64,000 nucleotides of DNA from Cenococcum geophilum 1.58 (lineage: Eukaryota; Ascomycota; Dothideomycetes; Gloniales; Gloniaceae). The position numbers were made by a program, and so were the translations under genes. Numbering within the stretch: the first letter of the stretch is position 1; each line of letters starts with the position of its first letter. The stretch is from assembly GCA_001692895.1 (NCBI GenBank), contig KV748178.1, positions 5,059,917 through 5,123,916 of the forward strand, read 5' to 3'. The notes beneath the pieces were generated by a model. The model did no database searches and was not told the DNA's origin. It saw only the letters and a list, made by a program, of their open reading frames with translations. Below are positions 11,310-23,400 of this stretch, one piece after another.

Positions 11310-13725
11310 TAATATAGCTCTTAGCGCGTTCGCCTATAATAGCAAATCTCTTTAAATTAGAGATAATTAAAACAAAGCCTATTAGGAAAAGATTAAATAA
11401 CTTTTATAATTTATTTAACTTAATATATTAGGATCTAGGCATTCCTAGCTTTTTAGACTTATTACACCAAATACGCGATAAAGGTAACTATTAATATACC
11501 TATTATAAATTTTCGTCTAACGCCCATAGGACTAAAGGATATTTTACTTAATCTAATACTTACTCTATAGAGCCTTCCTACTTCTTATTTATTGCCATCT
11601 AACAGCGGCAATAAAAACCTCCTTAGTGATCTGTTAAGACTTAATTTAGCAGTTAATTCTAATAACTTTAATATTAAGCGGTTTCTGCCTCTTCTAAATA
11701 TAATCCTTCGAATTAAACCTAATAAGGTTATCTAGAAAAAGGTATATACTACTATTACAAAGTTTATACCTCCCCCCCGACCGCTACCATTCTATATTTA
11801 AACCCCATATTAACGCAATATAAGCAGCTTCGCCAACTTATCTAAATATAGGAAATACGTGGATAATATTCTAAAGGAGGAGCTAGGCCCTCTTTATGTG
11901 GGGATTTCTAGCTTATATAAAGCATTCTTTAAGGGAGTTAAAGGTCTTAAAGAGGCAAGCGCCGCCGTTTTTAAGAAATATAAGGAAGGGGATAATCCAT
12001 TATACGCTAAGGGCGGCTAGCGTAACTAGCCTAAAGGCGCGGAAGAACATAAAGTCCTAAAGTAGTTTAATAAGCCAATTATATTATTTCTAGACTTTAT
12101 AAAGGAGCACGGGCTCGTTTTAAAGGCATAATAAAGACTAGTAGAGTATACTTAGCAGCCCTTATAAGGATCTACGGCCGACTAAAAGCTAAATATTAGC
12201 TTTATAAATAATCTAATAGCTAGCAAAAGCTCCTAATGCTATTAGTTATATATACTTATACCAGAAGAGCTAAAGAGTAATCTAAATACTAATATAGCCT
12301 TAAAAGCATGGTTTAATTTAGGGAAATATATAAGGGAAGTATTTGCCGCTTAGGATAGTCGTTACTTTATCCTAGGCTTTACCCTCTATAGATCTATTAT
12401 GCGGTTATAGGAGTATAACTAGGTAGGAGGTGTTATATTATTACTATTCAATATTAATAAAGATGGACTATAATTTACCTTAGCAATATTGGGATTTCTC
12501 TAGATAAATAAGGAGTAGCTTAGGTTTAACCCTACTATTTTAACGTCGGACGGCAAACGATATATTAAGGTTGTACGTAATAATTAGACTAAGCGTCTTA
12601 TCCTTAATAAACTTATAAAGCGGGTACCCTATATCGCCGGTTAAGCGACTACTTACTAGAAAGCATACTGCAAGGGCGATACCTCTAAGACACCCTTTAT
12701 TATTAAAGACTTATAGCAGTACCTAGAGTATAAGAAAGAAGGTAAACTGCTATGTAAAGCAATATGGAAAGAAGTAGTTAATATAGCTAGGTACTATTAC
12801 TATAAAACAGTTTATATAGATAGACAAGATAATAATATCTATAATATCCGCAAGGGGCTAAATATTATAAGAGCGATAAACTATAAGCTAGAAGGCTTAA
12901 TAATGCCTCTAAGACTAGCTAGAGTATAAATCAGTATAAGGAAAGGCAGAAGTTCTAATAGAAAAAGATCTTCTAGTTATGCTAAGCTACTGCCTAGCAA
13001 GCGCACGTATTTAAGCTCTTTAAATAAGCTCCCTATATAAAATTAAGTACATTAACGCGTTATTACTTGCGACTATAAAAAGGCTCTTTATAAGGCAAGC
13101 TCTTAGGCTATAATGCTTACTGCACTAAAGGGTGTTATTAAAGAATACGAGTCTTTATATACGCAGGCCGGCATCCTTTAATGCGACATTTTAATAGGTA
13201 ACCTCTTAATAAACGAGGAAGACAATAATCCCTCCTAGAAGTTATTCTTAATTAATCTTAACTTTGCGATTAAAGAGAAGTAGAAAGGACCTTTAGGAGT
13301 ATAGGGTAAAACTAGTATAAGAGCGTTTATAGCTATAGGAGTGCTTCTTAACAAGAAATATTCCTTTAGGTATAATCTGGAGTTATTCTTTTAAGTACTT
13401 TTCTGGATATATATATACTATAATAGGTTAGGTAAAGATATTAGTCCAACTAAATTTGAGTATTAAAATTATAAGAATATTATAAAGCTAGCTAAGTTAA
13501 AATTGGGCCTAGTAAGTAGAGAAGGCTATTTTCTTAACTATATAGCTAAGGTATTTACACCCTACTACTAACCGCTAAAGCTATAGGTTAATAGGCTACA
13601 GAAGGTAGTTTTCCTAATAGATAGTAGGTAGGAGAAGGAAGATAGGGCACTTTATTCCTAGATAAAAGATATTCTCTAGTAAGCATAGAAAGATCTAGAG
13701 GTATTAGTAGAGTAGATAAAATAAC
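11310..13725 (+). pseudogene. RIP-killed FunK1 family protein kinase gene
   Basis: Reading through stops gives the long fungal FunK1 kinase pattern (the family often annotated as Sgk2-like Ser/Thr kinase). Landmarks in order: LKEELGPLYVG near 11870, a PLQGSTAD segment near 12155, SRYFILGFTL near 12355, ILGFL near 12487, TSDGKRYIKV near 12543, ARYYYYKTV near 12787, then the catalytic region near 13150-13180, where the HRD-type loop is broken (His replaced by a stop, CDI kept) and NLLINEEDNNPS follows. A FTPYYQPL segment near 13555 and a helical tail finish it. Stops are TAG/TAA from CAG, CAA or TGG. The N-terminal boundary is approximate. The functional family phosphorylates unknown targets; this copy cannot. 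Confidence 0.83.
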
Positions 13726-14015
13726 ATTTTATTATCCTATAGTCTTCCACTATATAAGTTAAAGTTTTATAAAGATTTAGGCGGCTAAGGCTAGGTAGTA
13801 GCCTTAGTTAAAATATATATAAAATAGTATAGGGTGAGTTACCTAGGCTAAATAAACCCGGGAAAGCGGATAACCTAATCTTCCGCCAAATCATTAAATC
13901 CCTATACCCTACTATTCTATATAGGCTTTATATTTCTATAAAACATATAATCTACTCCCTAGCCTATTAGAAGCCGCCTTATACCACCTAAATAAAGGCT
14001 ATAAAAGAATTAATC
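13726..14015. other. Mutated spacer after the FunK1 relic
   Basis: TpA-rich DNA with no open frame or repeat that I can name; probably the 3' flank of the duplicated kinase gene. Confidence 0.35.
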
Positions 14016-14019
14016 CCTT

Positions 14020-14350
14020 CCTCTAACCAATCCCCTACTTAAATAAGTCCCCTACTTAAATAAATCCCCTACGGGAGCTATTGCCCACGTATTTCGCCGC
14101 CTTATAGGAACCAATCCCCTACTCCTAATAATCCCCTATAGGATATAATCCCCTACTCTAACAAATCCTCTATAGGATCCACTCCCCTACGGGATCTACT
14201 CCCCTGCGGTAATAAATCCCCTATGGTAACAAATCCCCTACGGTAACGAATCCCCTACGGGTGCTAATGCCCACATATTCCACCGCCCTATAGGAACTAA
14301 TCCCCTACGGCTTATATTCCCGTATAGCTTTTGCTCCCCTATAAACGATC
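14020..14350. repeat. Tandem repeat with AATCCCCTACGG-type unit
   Basis: A short motif AATCCCCTA(C/T)GG with variable 5-12 bp spacers recurs more than a dozen times. A related series lies at 30240-30560, and a mirrored form (CCCTAGGGGAA) at 14460-14575. The motif is GC-richer than its surroundings. It follows the FunK1 relic, and the second series follows the 3' side of the AAA relic. Confidence 0.75.
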
Positions 14351-14454
14351 GCCCTAGAGGTAGCTCCGCGAAGCCTAGAGGAACTCTACTCCGACGGCTA
14401 TAAATAAAAGGGTTAGTCTAAAATACATTAACGGCGCCGAATTTAAAAGTGTTG

Positions 14455-14580
14455 GTGTAATTAAGAGCCCTAGGGTTAAAAAGCCCTAAGGGAAAAATCC
14501 CCTAGGGGAAAAAAGCCTTAGGGGAATAAAACCCTAGGGGAATGGAACTGTAAGGGAATAGTACCGCAAGGGCTTCTATA
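14455..14580. repeat. Short tandem repeat with CCCTAGGGGAA core
   Basis: About eight imperfect copies of a unit such as AGCCCTAAGGGAAAA / CCCTAGGGGAATAAA. Each unit is itself nearly palindromic (CCCTAGGG), so single-stranded DNA could fold into a series of small hairpins. Non-coding. Confidence 0.7.
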
Positions 14581-15895
14581 AATAGGCGAATTGCTAAGAT
14601 TTATTTTTATCCTTAGCTTTTTAGCTTTTAATTAGTTGGTATGCTTTGCTAAGCCTTATTAGCTTACGCTTTAATAAGTTGCCCTACGCTGTTTTATATA
14701 AGTTATATCTAAGGCTACTACCTAAACTTAAAGAGAAAGAAAGAGGGGGATTAAGTAAGCTCTAAAAATTAAGTATTTAGTTTTAGGTATAAATAAAGGG
14801 CTATTTTTAGCTTCTAAGAGGGTCTTAATTTTAGATATTTCAAGCGCCCAAAATTAGGTACTCTATTTTTAGGGTTTACTTAATCCCCTAAACCCTCCTC
14901 GCTCCTATCTTTAACCTTTACTTTTCCTTTTAAGTAAATAGCGTAAAAAATCCTAATCTAGCGATAAAATTTCCGTATAGCTTTCCTATCTACTAGCAAA
15001 GTTAAGAAAACGCCAAGCATCTATATAATGTATCTCTTAGCTAAGACAAGACGCTATACTAAATTTATAGGGCTAGTGCTAATCCCTATGGAAGACCCGC
15101 CTACAGGAGCGCCTATACCTTTAATATATATCCGTTAACAAGGATACAGGTTAGGGGTTTTGGTATAGTTTAGTTAACTTAGTAACCGCGCTAAGCCAAA
15201 CGCCAAGTAGCGGAGGTAGTGCATTACCGCCACAACGCTATACTTAAGACCGTTTATTCTAACACTAACCACAGTTCCCCCATTTCCTCTATTCTTTAAT
15301 CCCAGGAAGTAGACCCTTAACAACCCTGTGGCCGGAGCGGGTCGACTGCCCTCCCTGCTAGCGGTGGTAAAGCGCAACCTATACCGGACCGAAAACACGC
15401 CTAATTAGCATCCACCAAAACCTTCTATCTAATACTTCACTCCCACTTCCTCCATCTCGATAAGGGTGTGGCTAGTACGGGTCGGCCACCCTCCCTGCTT
15501 ATAATGGCGACATCTAGTACCAAATCACTTTAGTTACTATTAGATATTATTTATAAGCACGCTTACGTAATCTAGTCGGTTCTTATGCTTAGGACTTTAT
15601 ATATACTAAAAGAGTTATAAGTATCTAATTTACTGTACAATTGTCTTAGGGTTTTATTACTATACTCTCTATTAAAGATGCACTCTTATTAAGGAGATAG
15701 CTCTATTGTCCTAGCTTTAGTACCTTAACATAAATATAAGGTTGTTTATGCTAGCTAGCGTAAAAGGACGCTTTGCCTTTAGCAGCCTCTTTCTTATCTA
15801 TATCACTTATATATCCGCAGTTTATACATTATAAAGGAAGCTAAAAGGTGGTTCTAATGCCATATTTAGCTAGGGGAAATACAAATTTATAATGT
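14581..15895. other. Mutated DNA holding copies of a dispersed repeat; no gene recognised
   Basis: TpA-rich with scattered GC-richer patches. Two related patches (15330-15365 and 15470-15505) share a core GGGTCG(A/G)C..CCCTCCCTGCT; the second, with its flank through 15580, recurs inverted at about 29505-29640. An open frame on the minus strand at 15174-15398 lies over the first patch and has no recognisable domain. Confidence 0.5.
15450..15580 (+). repeat. Dispersed repeat, copy 1 (inverted copy near 29.5 kb)
   Basis: The block with GGGTCGGCCACCCTCC, TATAATGGCGACATCTA and ACCAAATCACTTTAGTTAC matches the reverse complement of about 29505-29640 with RIP-type differences only. Neither copy has a visible target duplication. 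A weaker relative lies at 15300-15370. It may be an old short non-autonomous element. Confidence 0.6.
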
Positions 15896-15899
15896 GGAA

Positions 15900-17890
15900 G
15901 CCTATATCACCTACACTGTCTACGGGGGGCTACTAAACGAGAGGCAGTCACTTTCAATAGCCGCCACACTTTCACTCCGTATCCTTATTTACGAACGGCA
16001 TTAGAGACCGCTAAAACATAAGACACACTACTTAGATTTAACGGCTTCTCCTTAGCAAGATTTGCAAATTGTTTCCAGCCGCCTTGGCTTAGGCCGCTTA
16101 GCCCTATTTAGCCATTAGATTTTTGCTGCGTAATAAAAACACATCCAAGATTTCTAATATTAGTCTTATTATTATCGTTAAATTAAATCCAGCTAAGGAG
16201 ACGGTCTTTTAAATCTTTAATTTTGTAATCTATGTGCTGCCACCGCTTAACGAAATATTTAGGCAAAATTCGCACCATCTACGCCTCCAGAACGCGCTGC
16301 TTAGGTAGTAGTTTGATATCTCAATTCTAACTAATATTAGCTGTAGGGATTTGCCCGTAACAAATTCCCCCTTAGTATTTTATCTATAACTATAACGGGA
16401 TTGTCTTAACTTTTGCATCTTCTATCTCCTTTATTCTGTTAATCCTAACGCGTTGCTAGAGTAGGCTTTTAAGAAGGCAACAATGCACTATGCTATACGT
16501 GCTTTCTGTCTTATAGAGCTTTTCTAGTCTACTTTATAGTCTAGCAATGGCGTATGGCCTGTCTTTTGTTTTTGAAAGGGCAAGTTTTAAGTATTTAGTA
16601 ATAATGTCTTTAAAAGTAGAGGCCGCGCCCCCCGCAAGAGGTCCTAAAACGGTTATTAGAAATTAAGAACTACTTAGCAGGTCTAAAGGTCTTATTCTAT
16701 TTAAAATTTGGAATCGTTAGTGTCTGTATAGTAATAGAGTAAACTAATCTTTATAGTTAAGGAAGATAAGTAAAGTTTAGAGGAATAAAGGAGGCTAAGA
16801 TACTTACTTAACCATTTAAAGGAGGTTGTCGCAGCGTATTACTAACCTACACTCCTAATATATTTGTGCTGTGGTGAAATAGATGGTTTGGGGTAATAAA
16901 GCACGCTCTTATAGCACCTAAGCCCGTTAATTTAGCCCTCTAGAACCTATATCAGTATTAAAACTTCCTCCTACTTTGCATGTATAGATACTAAGTGGAG
17001 GATCTACGCTTCTATCTATAAGTTTAATAGACCATTTAACTAATTAACTAACTAGGAAACCGTCCTAGAAGTCCTTGGCAGAGGTGGCAGCAATAGTATA
17101 AAATGCGTTCGCGAATATATCCTCTATACGTTGTGACTCCTTTTCCCAATCTTTGTTATTATCTTAAATTATACAAAGCGAATTAATCTAGAGGTACCGT
17201 ATACTAAGCTTTCGCGTAATATTAACGGCATCTTAAAATGTTTTTAGTAAATCTCTAAAGTTTATTAACTTAAGGAGAGCTTTCTAGTTCCTAATTGTTA
17301 TAGAAAGCGGTCTTTTGTGTTTATCCTCACCCTAGCAATAAGATAAAGCCATATATTTTCTATATTCCTTTTTACTCTTATAAACGCGCAGCTTACTTAG
17401 AACTTCCGGGCTATACACGTTAAGAACTCTTATTGGTAATTCTTTTTCTGCAAATTTAAGATCCGGGTGACGTTTAACGCAAGTAAGATATTTACTGCAA
17501 TCTTAAAGCCATTATTTTAATATACTGAATAGTAACTCGCCGCCCGCTTGCAAAATTGGCAGTCTAACCTTAATACCTATGCGTGCCGCTTTAGAGTCTA
17601 GCCGTAATTAGATTAGGGATAGAATGCCGCTTAGTGTTAGAGAGGGTATCTACTTACTAGGATTTATGCAAAGTCTTAGAATACGGTCATCGATACTAGT
17701 CTATTGCATTACTTTAACAATTAGGAACTGCGGCGCGATAGCAATATTAATCCCTAGAAAGGACTTCGTACTAAGGCCTTTAAGGGTTTTAAGTATAAAT
17801 TTACAAAGCTCGCATAACTCTACTAACTTCCTTAGCTTGTCCACGCTGCGGAAATAAGTATAGATATTTCCTAGAAAATTAAGTAGCCTT
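15900..17890 (-). pseudogene. RIP-killed HET-domain (heterokaryon incompatibility) gene
   Basis: Minus-strand reading through stops gives the HET signature. YMALSYC with a stop where the Trp of WGG is expected and a GED following lies near 17320-17355; a segment with RKLSIRYL and SLCII lies near 17180-17220, followed by KDWEKESQRIEDIFANAF and TIAATSA near 17085-17150; the block WVLQERALxPxTIxF lies near 16855-16905, with its Trp also turned to stop. The N-terminal part (17600-17880) has an LCELCKFIL segment typical of HET proteins. The C-terminal part (~16200-16600) includes KDRPYAIARL. HET proteins trigger cell death after non-self fusion; this copy is dead. Both boundaries are approximate. 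The + strand frame at 17624-17857 is its shadow. Confidence 0.82.
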
Positions 17891-18840
17891 TTAATAGGGA
17901 TATTAGTGCATAATTAATATAACCTTAATAATATTTTAGGCATAAAGCGGTCACGAGCGATTTTCTTTATAAAAGGAGTTGCAAAGACTAGTATTTCCTT
18001 GTCCTCTATTGGTGAGTTACCAAATCTATACGACTATTAACCTAATAAGTTAGCTATATGTTTAGAATAAGAGAACCAATTTTAGCGACCCTTACTTACC
18101 CTTTAAAGCTATAAAAATGCCACTTAGCTACCTATTTAATAGGGATACTTTAATGTGGTATAATTTGCTTACTAGCTATAGCTATAAAGACATACCGTTA
18201 GCTATTAATATTAAAGTAAAGTACTATAGCTTAGCTAAATTTACTTACCGCCTAAAACCGTTAAGAAAATACTATAAGCGATTATATTTAATAGGGAGAT
18301 ATTTACTATAGCCTTACAATCTATAAAGGCAAAAAATATTATATTAGCTTATTAATATAATAAAGGGAGATAGCTAAATCTATTAAAGGTAACTTATATG
18401 CTATAGCCATTACTAAGGCGTAATTAGCTATTAATTTAAGATATACTCTACTAAAATAGACTTTACTTATAACCTAAAATAGTAAAGCTTAATTAACTAG
18501 TAATAAAGGAGACTATTTAAACTACGTTTACTTATAGCCTACAGCCATTAATAGAGGTAAATTAGCTATAAATTAAGCAAAATCTTTATCTAAGTAGGAT
18601 CTCCTTACTTTCTATCCATTATTTAAAAGCTAGAGTTAGCAATTAATTATATACAAAGTAATATATATAATAAATCGGGTTAGCCTATAATCTATAATAA
18701 AGTTAATATATAAGTAAATATTTAACTCTTTATACTAGTCTATCTATACACTTTAACTATTATTAACATTTAGTTAATAGATATACTACACTTTAATAAG
18801 TCTTACTTACCGCCTATAGTAGTTAATATAGTTGAATATA
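17891..18840. other. Mutated DNA leading into the 66-bp array
   Basis: No gene recognised. From about 18340 onward scattered degenerate pieces of the 66-bp unit appear (for example AAGGCGTAATTAG near 18415 and ACGTTTACTTATAGCC near 18525), so the array probably once extended further left. A 64-codon frame at 18117-18311 has no recognisable domain. Confidence 0.45.
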
Positions 18841-20150
18841 TTTTACTTTAGCGGTGTTTACTTACTTTCTATTACCACTAAAGCGTAATTAGTATAGTTT
18901 AGCGTTCTCTACCCTAGCTATATTTACTTACTTTCTATTACTACCAAAGCGCAATTAGTATAGTTTAGCGTTCTCTACCCTAACTACGTTTACTTACTTC
19001 CTATAACTACCAAAGCGCAATTAGTATAGTTTAGCATTCTCTATTCTAGCCGCGTTTACTTACTTACTATAACTACTAAGGCGTAATTAGCATAGTTTAG
19101 CATTCTCTATTCTAGCCGCGTTTACTTACTTTCTATAACTATTAAGGCGTAATTAGCATAGTTTAGCATTCTCTATTTTAGCTACGTTTACTTACTTCCT
19201 ATAACTACTAAGGCGTAATTAGTATAGTTTAATATTCTCTATTCTAGTTATGTTTACTTACTCGCTATAACCACTAAGGCATAATTAGTATAGTTTAGCA
19301 TTCTCTATTCTAGCCGCGTTTACTTACTCCCTATAACTATTAAGGCGTAATTAATATAGTTTAGCATTCTCTATTTTAGCTATATTTACTTACTTACTAT
19401 AACTACTAAGGCGTAATTAGCATAGTTTAGTATTCTCTATTTTAGCCGCGTTTACTTACTTACTATAACCACTAAGGCGTAATTAGTATAGTTTAGCATT
19501 CTTTATTCTAGCTATATTTACTTACTCCTTATAACCACTAAGGCGTAATTAGCATAGTTTAGCATTTTCTATTTTAGCTATATTTATTTATAAACTATAA
19601 CTACTAAGGCGTAATTAGCATGGTTTAGAATTCTCTATTTTAGCTATATTTACTTACTCTCTATAACTACTAAGGCGTAGTTAGTATAGTTTAGCATTCT
19701 TTATTCTAGCCGTGTTTACTTATAAACTATAACCACTAAGGCGTAATTAGTATAGTTTAGCATTCTTTATTTTAGCCGCGTTTACTTATAAGCTATAACT
19801 ACTAAGGCGTAATTAGAATAGTTTAGTATTCTCTATTTTAGCCACGTTTACTTACTTCCTATAACTACTAAGGTGTAATTAATATAGTTTAGCATTCTTT
19901 ATTCTAGCTATATTTACTTACTCCCTATAACTACTAAGGCGCAATTAGCATAGTTTAGCCTTTTTTATTTTAGCCGCGTTTACTTATAACCTATAACTAC
20001 CAAGGCGTAATTAGCATAGTTTAGCATTCTCCATTCTAGTTGCGTTTACTTACTTACTATAACCACTAAGGCGCAATTAGTATAATTTAGCATTCTTTAT
20101 TCTAGCCGCGTTTACTTACTTACTATAACTACTAAGGCGTAATTAGTATA
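18841..20150. repeat. 66-bp tandem array, segment 1 (about 19-20 copies)
   Basis: A unit containing TAGTTTAGCATTCTCTATT, CTAGCCGCGTTTACTTAC and ACTAAGGCGTAATTAG repeats with a 66-bp period (for example the same GTTTAG at 18897, 18963 and 19029). Copies differ mostly at T/C or A/G sites. The array continues in the same register at 26084-26250 and 28597-28910, once the two insertions are removed. Confidence 0.93.
20146..20150. repeat. Target-site duplication of the copia element, left copy
   Basis: GTATA immediately before the left LTR, matched by GTATA at 26084-26088 after the right LTR. Removing the element plus one copy restores an exact unit of the 66-bp array, which proves the insertion site. 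Confidence 0.92.
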
Positions 20151-20324
20151 TGTTGGTATCACTTCCGGTGATACGTATTGCTATTGTAATAGTATAGGGG
20201 TGGTAACTGATTTTAATTAATGCTTATTGATTCTCCTATTTTATAGGTGGAATTTAGTGGATTTCCTAAGCTCGTTTAGCTTACGTAACTAACCCGATTA
20301 GTTATAGACAACCTTATTTAGACA
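20151..20324 (-). repeat. Copia LTR, left (3' LTR of the element)
   Basis: 174 bp, begins TGTTGG and ends TTTAGACA (TG...CA). It aligns over its full length with 25910-26083; the differences are transitions, for example TG against TA at the outer end. Confidence 0.93.
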
Positions 20325-20369
20325 CTGGGAGTATTTAGTTTTTAATAGTGCTTAAGCACGCCTTTTGCT

Positions 20370-20495
20370 AAATTCTACCATATTTTACCAAATTCTATTA
20401 AGTTCTACTAAATTCCGCTATATCCACTAAATTCCATTAAGTTCTACCAAATTCTGCTATATTCCACTTAGATTCTGCCGAATTCTACTAGGTGG
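20370..20495. repeat. Short degenerate repeat inside the copia 3' region
   Basis: About eight variants of an AAATTCTACCATATT-like unit (15-17 bp) in tandem, inside the element next to the left LTR. It could come from the polypurine-tract side of the element. No coding role seen. Confidence 0.65.
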
Positions 20496-23400
20496 TTAAA
20501 GTAACCAATCACAATTTTCCATCCCCGGGATGGAAAATCGCTATTAGCTCGCTTAGTACTAGCGCCTTAGCGGCTGGCCTTATATCTTCGCGCTCTCTGT
20601 TCCTGCTTTAACGTCTTCTCCTCTCTCTACCCACTTAGTAACTTATAGCTTAATTATATTCGTATTAATTAGGTCCTTTAACACCTGGTAAGGCTTTAAT
20701 TTTGTTATAGCGTCTGCGGGGTTACTGCCCCCGTTAATCCATTTAATCTCTACTATCTCTCTTCTCTCATACGATTGTCGTAAACATATTAGGTCAACTA
20801 TAAGTCGTTTCTCTTATATTATCCCGAGTTTAACTAAGCAGTTATATAGAGATTTTAAATTGGTATAAAGGATAAGCGACAGTCGTTTGAGTTATAGGAT
20901 CTTTTTAATGGTTGCTTTAATCGCAGCTCCGGTATTAAATCCGTGGGCCATTCTATATAATTTAGATACTAAGACACTTCGTATAACTCGCTTGCATTTA
21001 ATAAATAACCAATAGAGGATATTAGCCCTATTATCCTTATCCGCGAGTATAATAACAAAGCCAATCTAAGAAGAGAGGTCGTAGTTATTAGCGAAGGACG
21101 AGTCCGTGAATATCATTAGTTTAAGAGTACTTGTATTAAGTCGTACGAAGTAAAGTCCTTAGGAGGGATTATTAATTTGCTATTATAGCCGCTTATTAAG
21201 CTGCTTCGCGTGCTCCTTCTTTAGATTAACGACTTATGCTATAAATAAGAGGTTAAAGGCAGCTTCTAGTTAGCAGACTGTGGCGATATAAGCTCCTCTT
21301 GCTCTCTAAGCAACGTACTAGTCCTTTAGTATAACTGCCTTACGGACTTCCCCTCTAGAGCTAGTTAGGTCTATAACCTTTATAGTGACTAACTTTAGGT
21401 TCTGGCATTGACGTTCCTAGGTAAGGGCTATTAAGTCCTTTTCTTGCCTAATATAGCCTCCATTAAACTTAATTGGGGTATTTAGTGTAAGCTTCTCTCT
21501 TTTTTTTACTAGGAACTTTGCCTCCTAAAGCCTAATTTCTTTAGCCTCCGTAAAGGTTTTATTAGCAAGAAACAGTATATTGTTAGTCTGCAATCCTACA
21601 ATTCTAAAGCCGTTATTGGTTATATATAATAAGCAGGGGTTATATATTAACTGGTTTATCTATAGCTTATTAAGGTGGTGATGGTGGTATATATTAAACT
21701 AATGGTTACTAGCTTCCGGGACACCGTATAGTAGTTTAATAACTCTTAGAATTAATCCATTCTTTAGTCTAAGTTCTAGTAGCGGGCGTATAAAGAAGTC
21801 TCTATTTAGGTGGGTACTGGATTATACGTAAGCTTATATAATGTTACGCAGGTATAGAGAAGCTGGTCTTCTTTTATTTCCCTATAGGGTTGCCGTAAGT
21901 GCTAAGATAATTCTCTAGCTAATATATTAAATAGTTAGTGACTATATCAGAACCAGATCTTTACTATAGTCGTTATAGGCTTATATAACCAGTCTAGACT
22001 TCTTAAAGGCCTTATCTGTTCCAGCATTCTTAATCTTGTTAACAAATTGGGAGTTAAAGATTTTAACTCCTTCTGGGACGTCTACTATATTAATAAACTT
22101 AAAGACACCTTTCTTAAGTAAACCGTTTATCTCCTTATGTTAAGACTCTATAAATAACGGTAAGGTATACTTAAAGGTTGTAGTATTAGGTTTCGTTAGG
22201 CTGTTATTAATAAATATTAATACGTCTGCGATGTTTTACTAGGACTTTGTTGGTAATTATTATATCCGTTTTAATCTTTGGGGGGATACACTAGCTGCTA
22301 GTTCCCTAGTTAGTTCCTTAGTTAGCTCCTTAGTTAGTTCCTTAGTTAGTTCTTTCTCTAGTTCCTCGTTAGGTTCTTCTGGTTCGGGTTATAGGTATAG
22401 CTTTACTACTATAGTCCTAAAATCGGTAGGTCCGCTAGGGAGCTATATCTTATATATTTCTCTATTAATTCTAAGCAACTTAAATGGGCTAGTCTATCTA
22501 CTACTCTATCCGGTATTACCTTTACGCTATATAAGTACTTTTAAGTTAAGGGGGAGGTTATAAATTATAGTGACAGATAGGCCGTTTCGTTGGTTTAGTG
22601 CATTATTAACTTACTTCTTTACCCTAATCCTTACGATCTCCTCTATTGCCTTCTTTATAGCTGCTGCTCGCTATATAATAGAGGGTGCTAGTAGGTCGAG
22701 TTCGCTTATTTAAGGATAGGCACTAAAGACAAGTAGTGTTAGGACTAAGCCGTCTGGGCCAGCTATGTCATTGGCGACTTTTACTACTATTTATAGAGCT
22801 AATTCCTTGGCTATTCCTAAGTCCTATAGTTCCTCTATAATTATCTAGTATACTTAATATAGGGTTAAGTAAGCTCTTTCTACCATTCTAATAGACCAAT
22901 AAGCTTCCACTAGGACAGTCTTAGTTAATATAGCCATTACCGTAGCGTATTATCGGAACTCCTTGCTTGCGAAGTTCTTCCCGGCATTATAGGTAATATA
23001 GTTAGGGGGTCCGATATAGGTATTAACCCAGCAGAGTCGTAGGGTATCCTAGGTATGCTTTACGGAGATATTACATAGCTATCTCGCTACTTAAAATCTG
23101 GTAGCTTTATTAATAATATAGAGGATAGGGTTTCCGTTAATATATATAATATTAATAAAAATAGAATAGTTAAAATTGGAATCTTAGTCTTCTTGTAATG
23201 TGAACTTAAACTATTTAGGGGATTTGCTATATTTCTAGCAGTGGAAATAGTACTTAGTAAGGTAGTCGATAACCTACTTATTAATATTATCGTAGCCAGA
23301 GCGTTCTAGTACCTTATATAGCTTATCTGCCGATAGATATTTAAAGCAGCGGTGGAGTCGGCAGAGTTCGGTGGTGGTTAGGTAGTAAGGGTTTTAATTA

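Noticed and set aside
17624..17857. 77-codon + frame
   Set aside because: Antisense to the N-terminal part of the HET relic, which has recognisable motifs on the minus strand.
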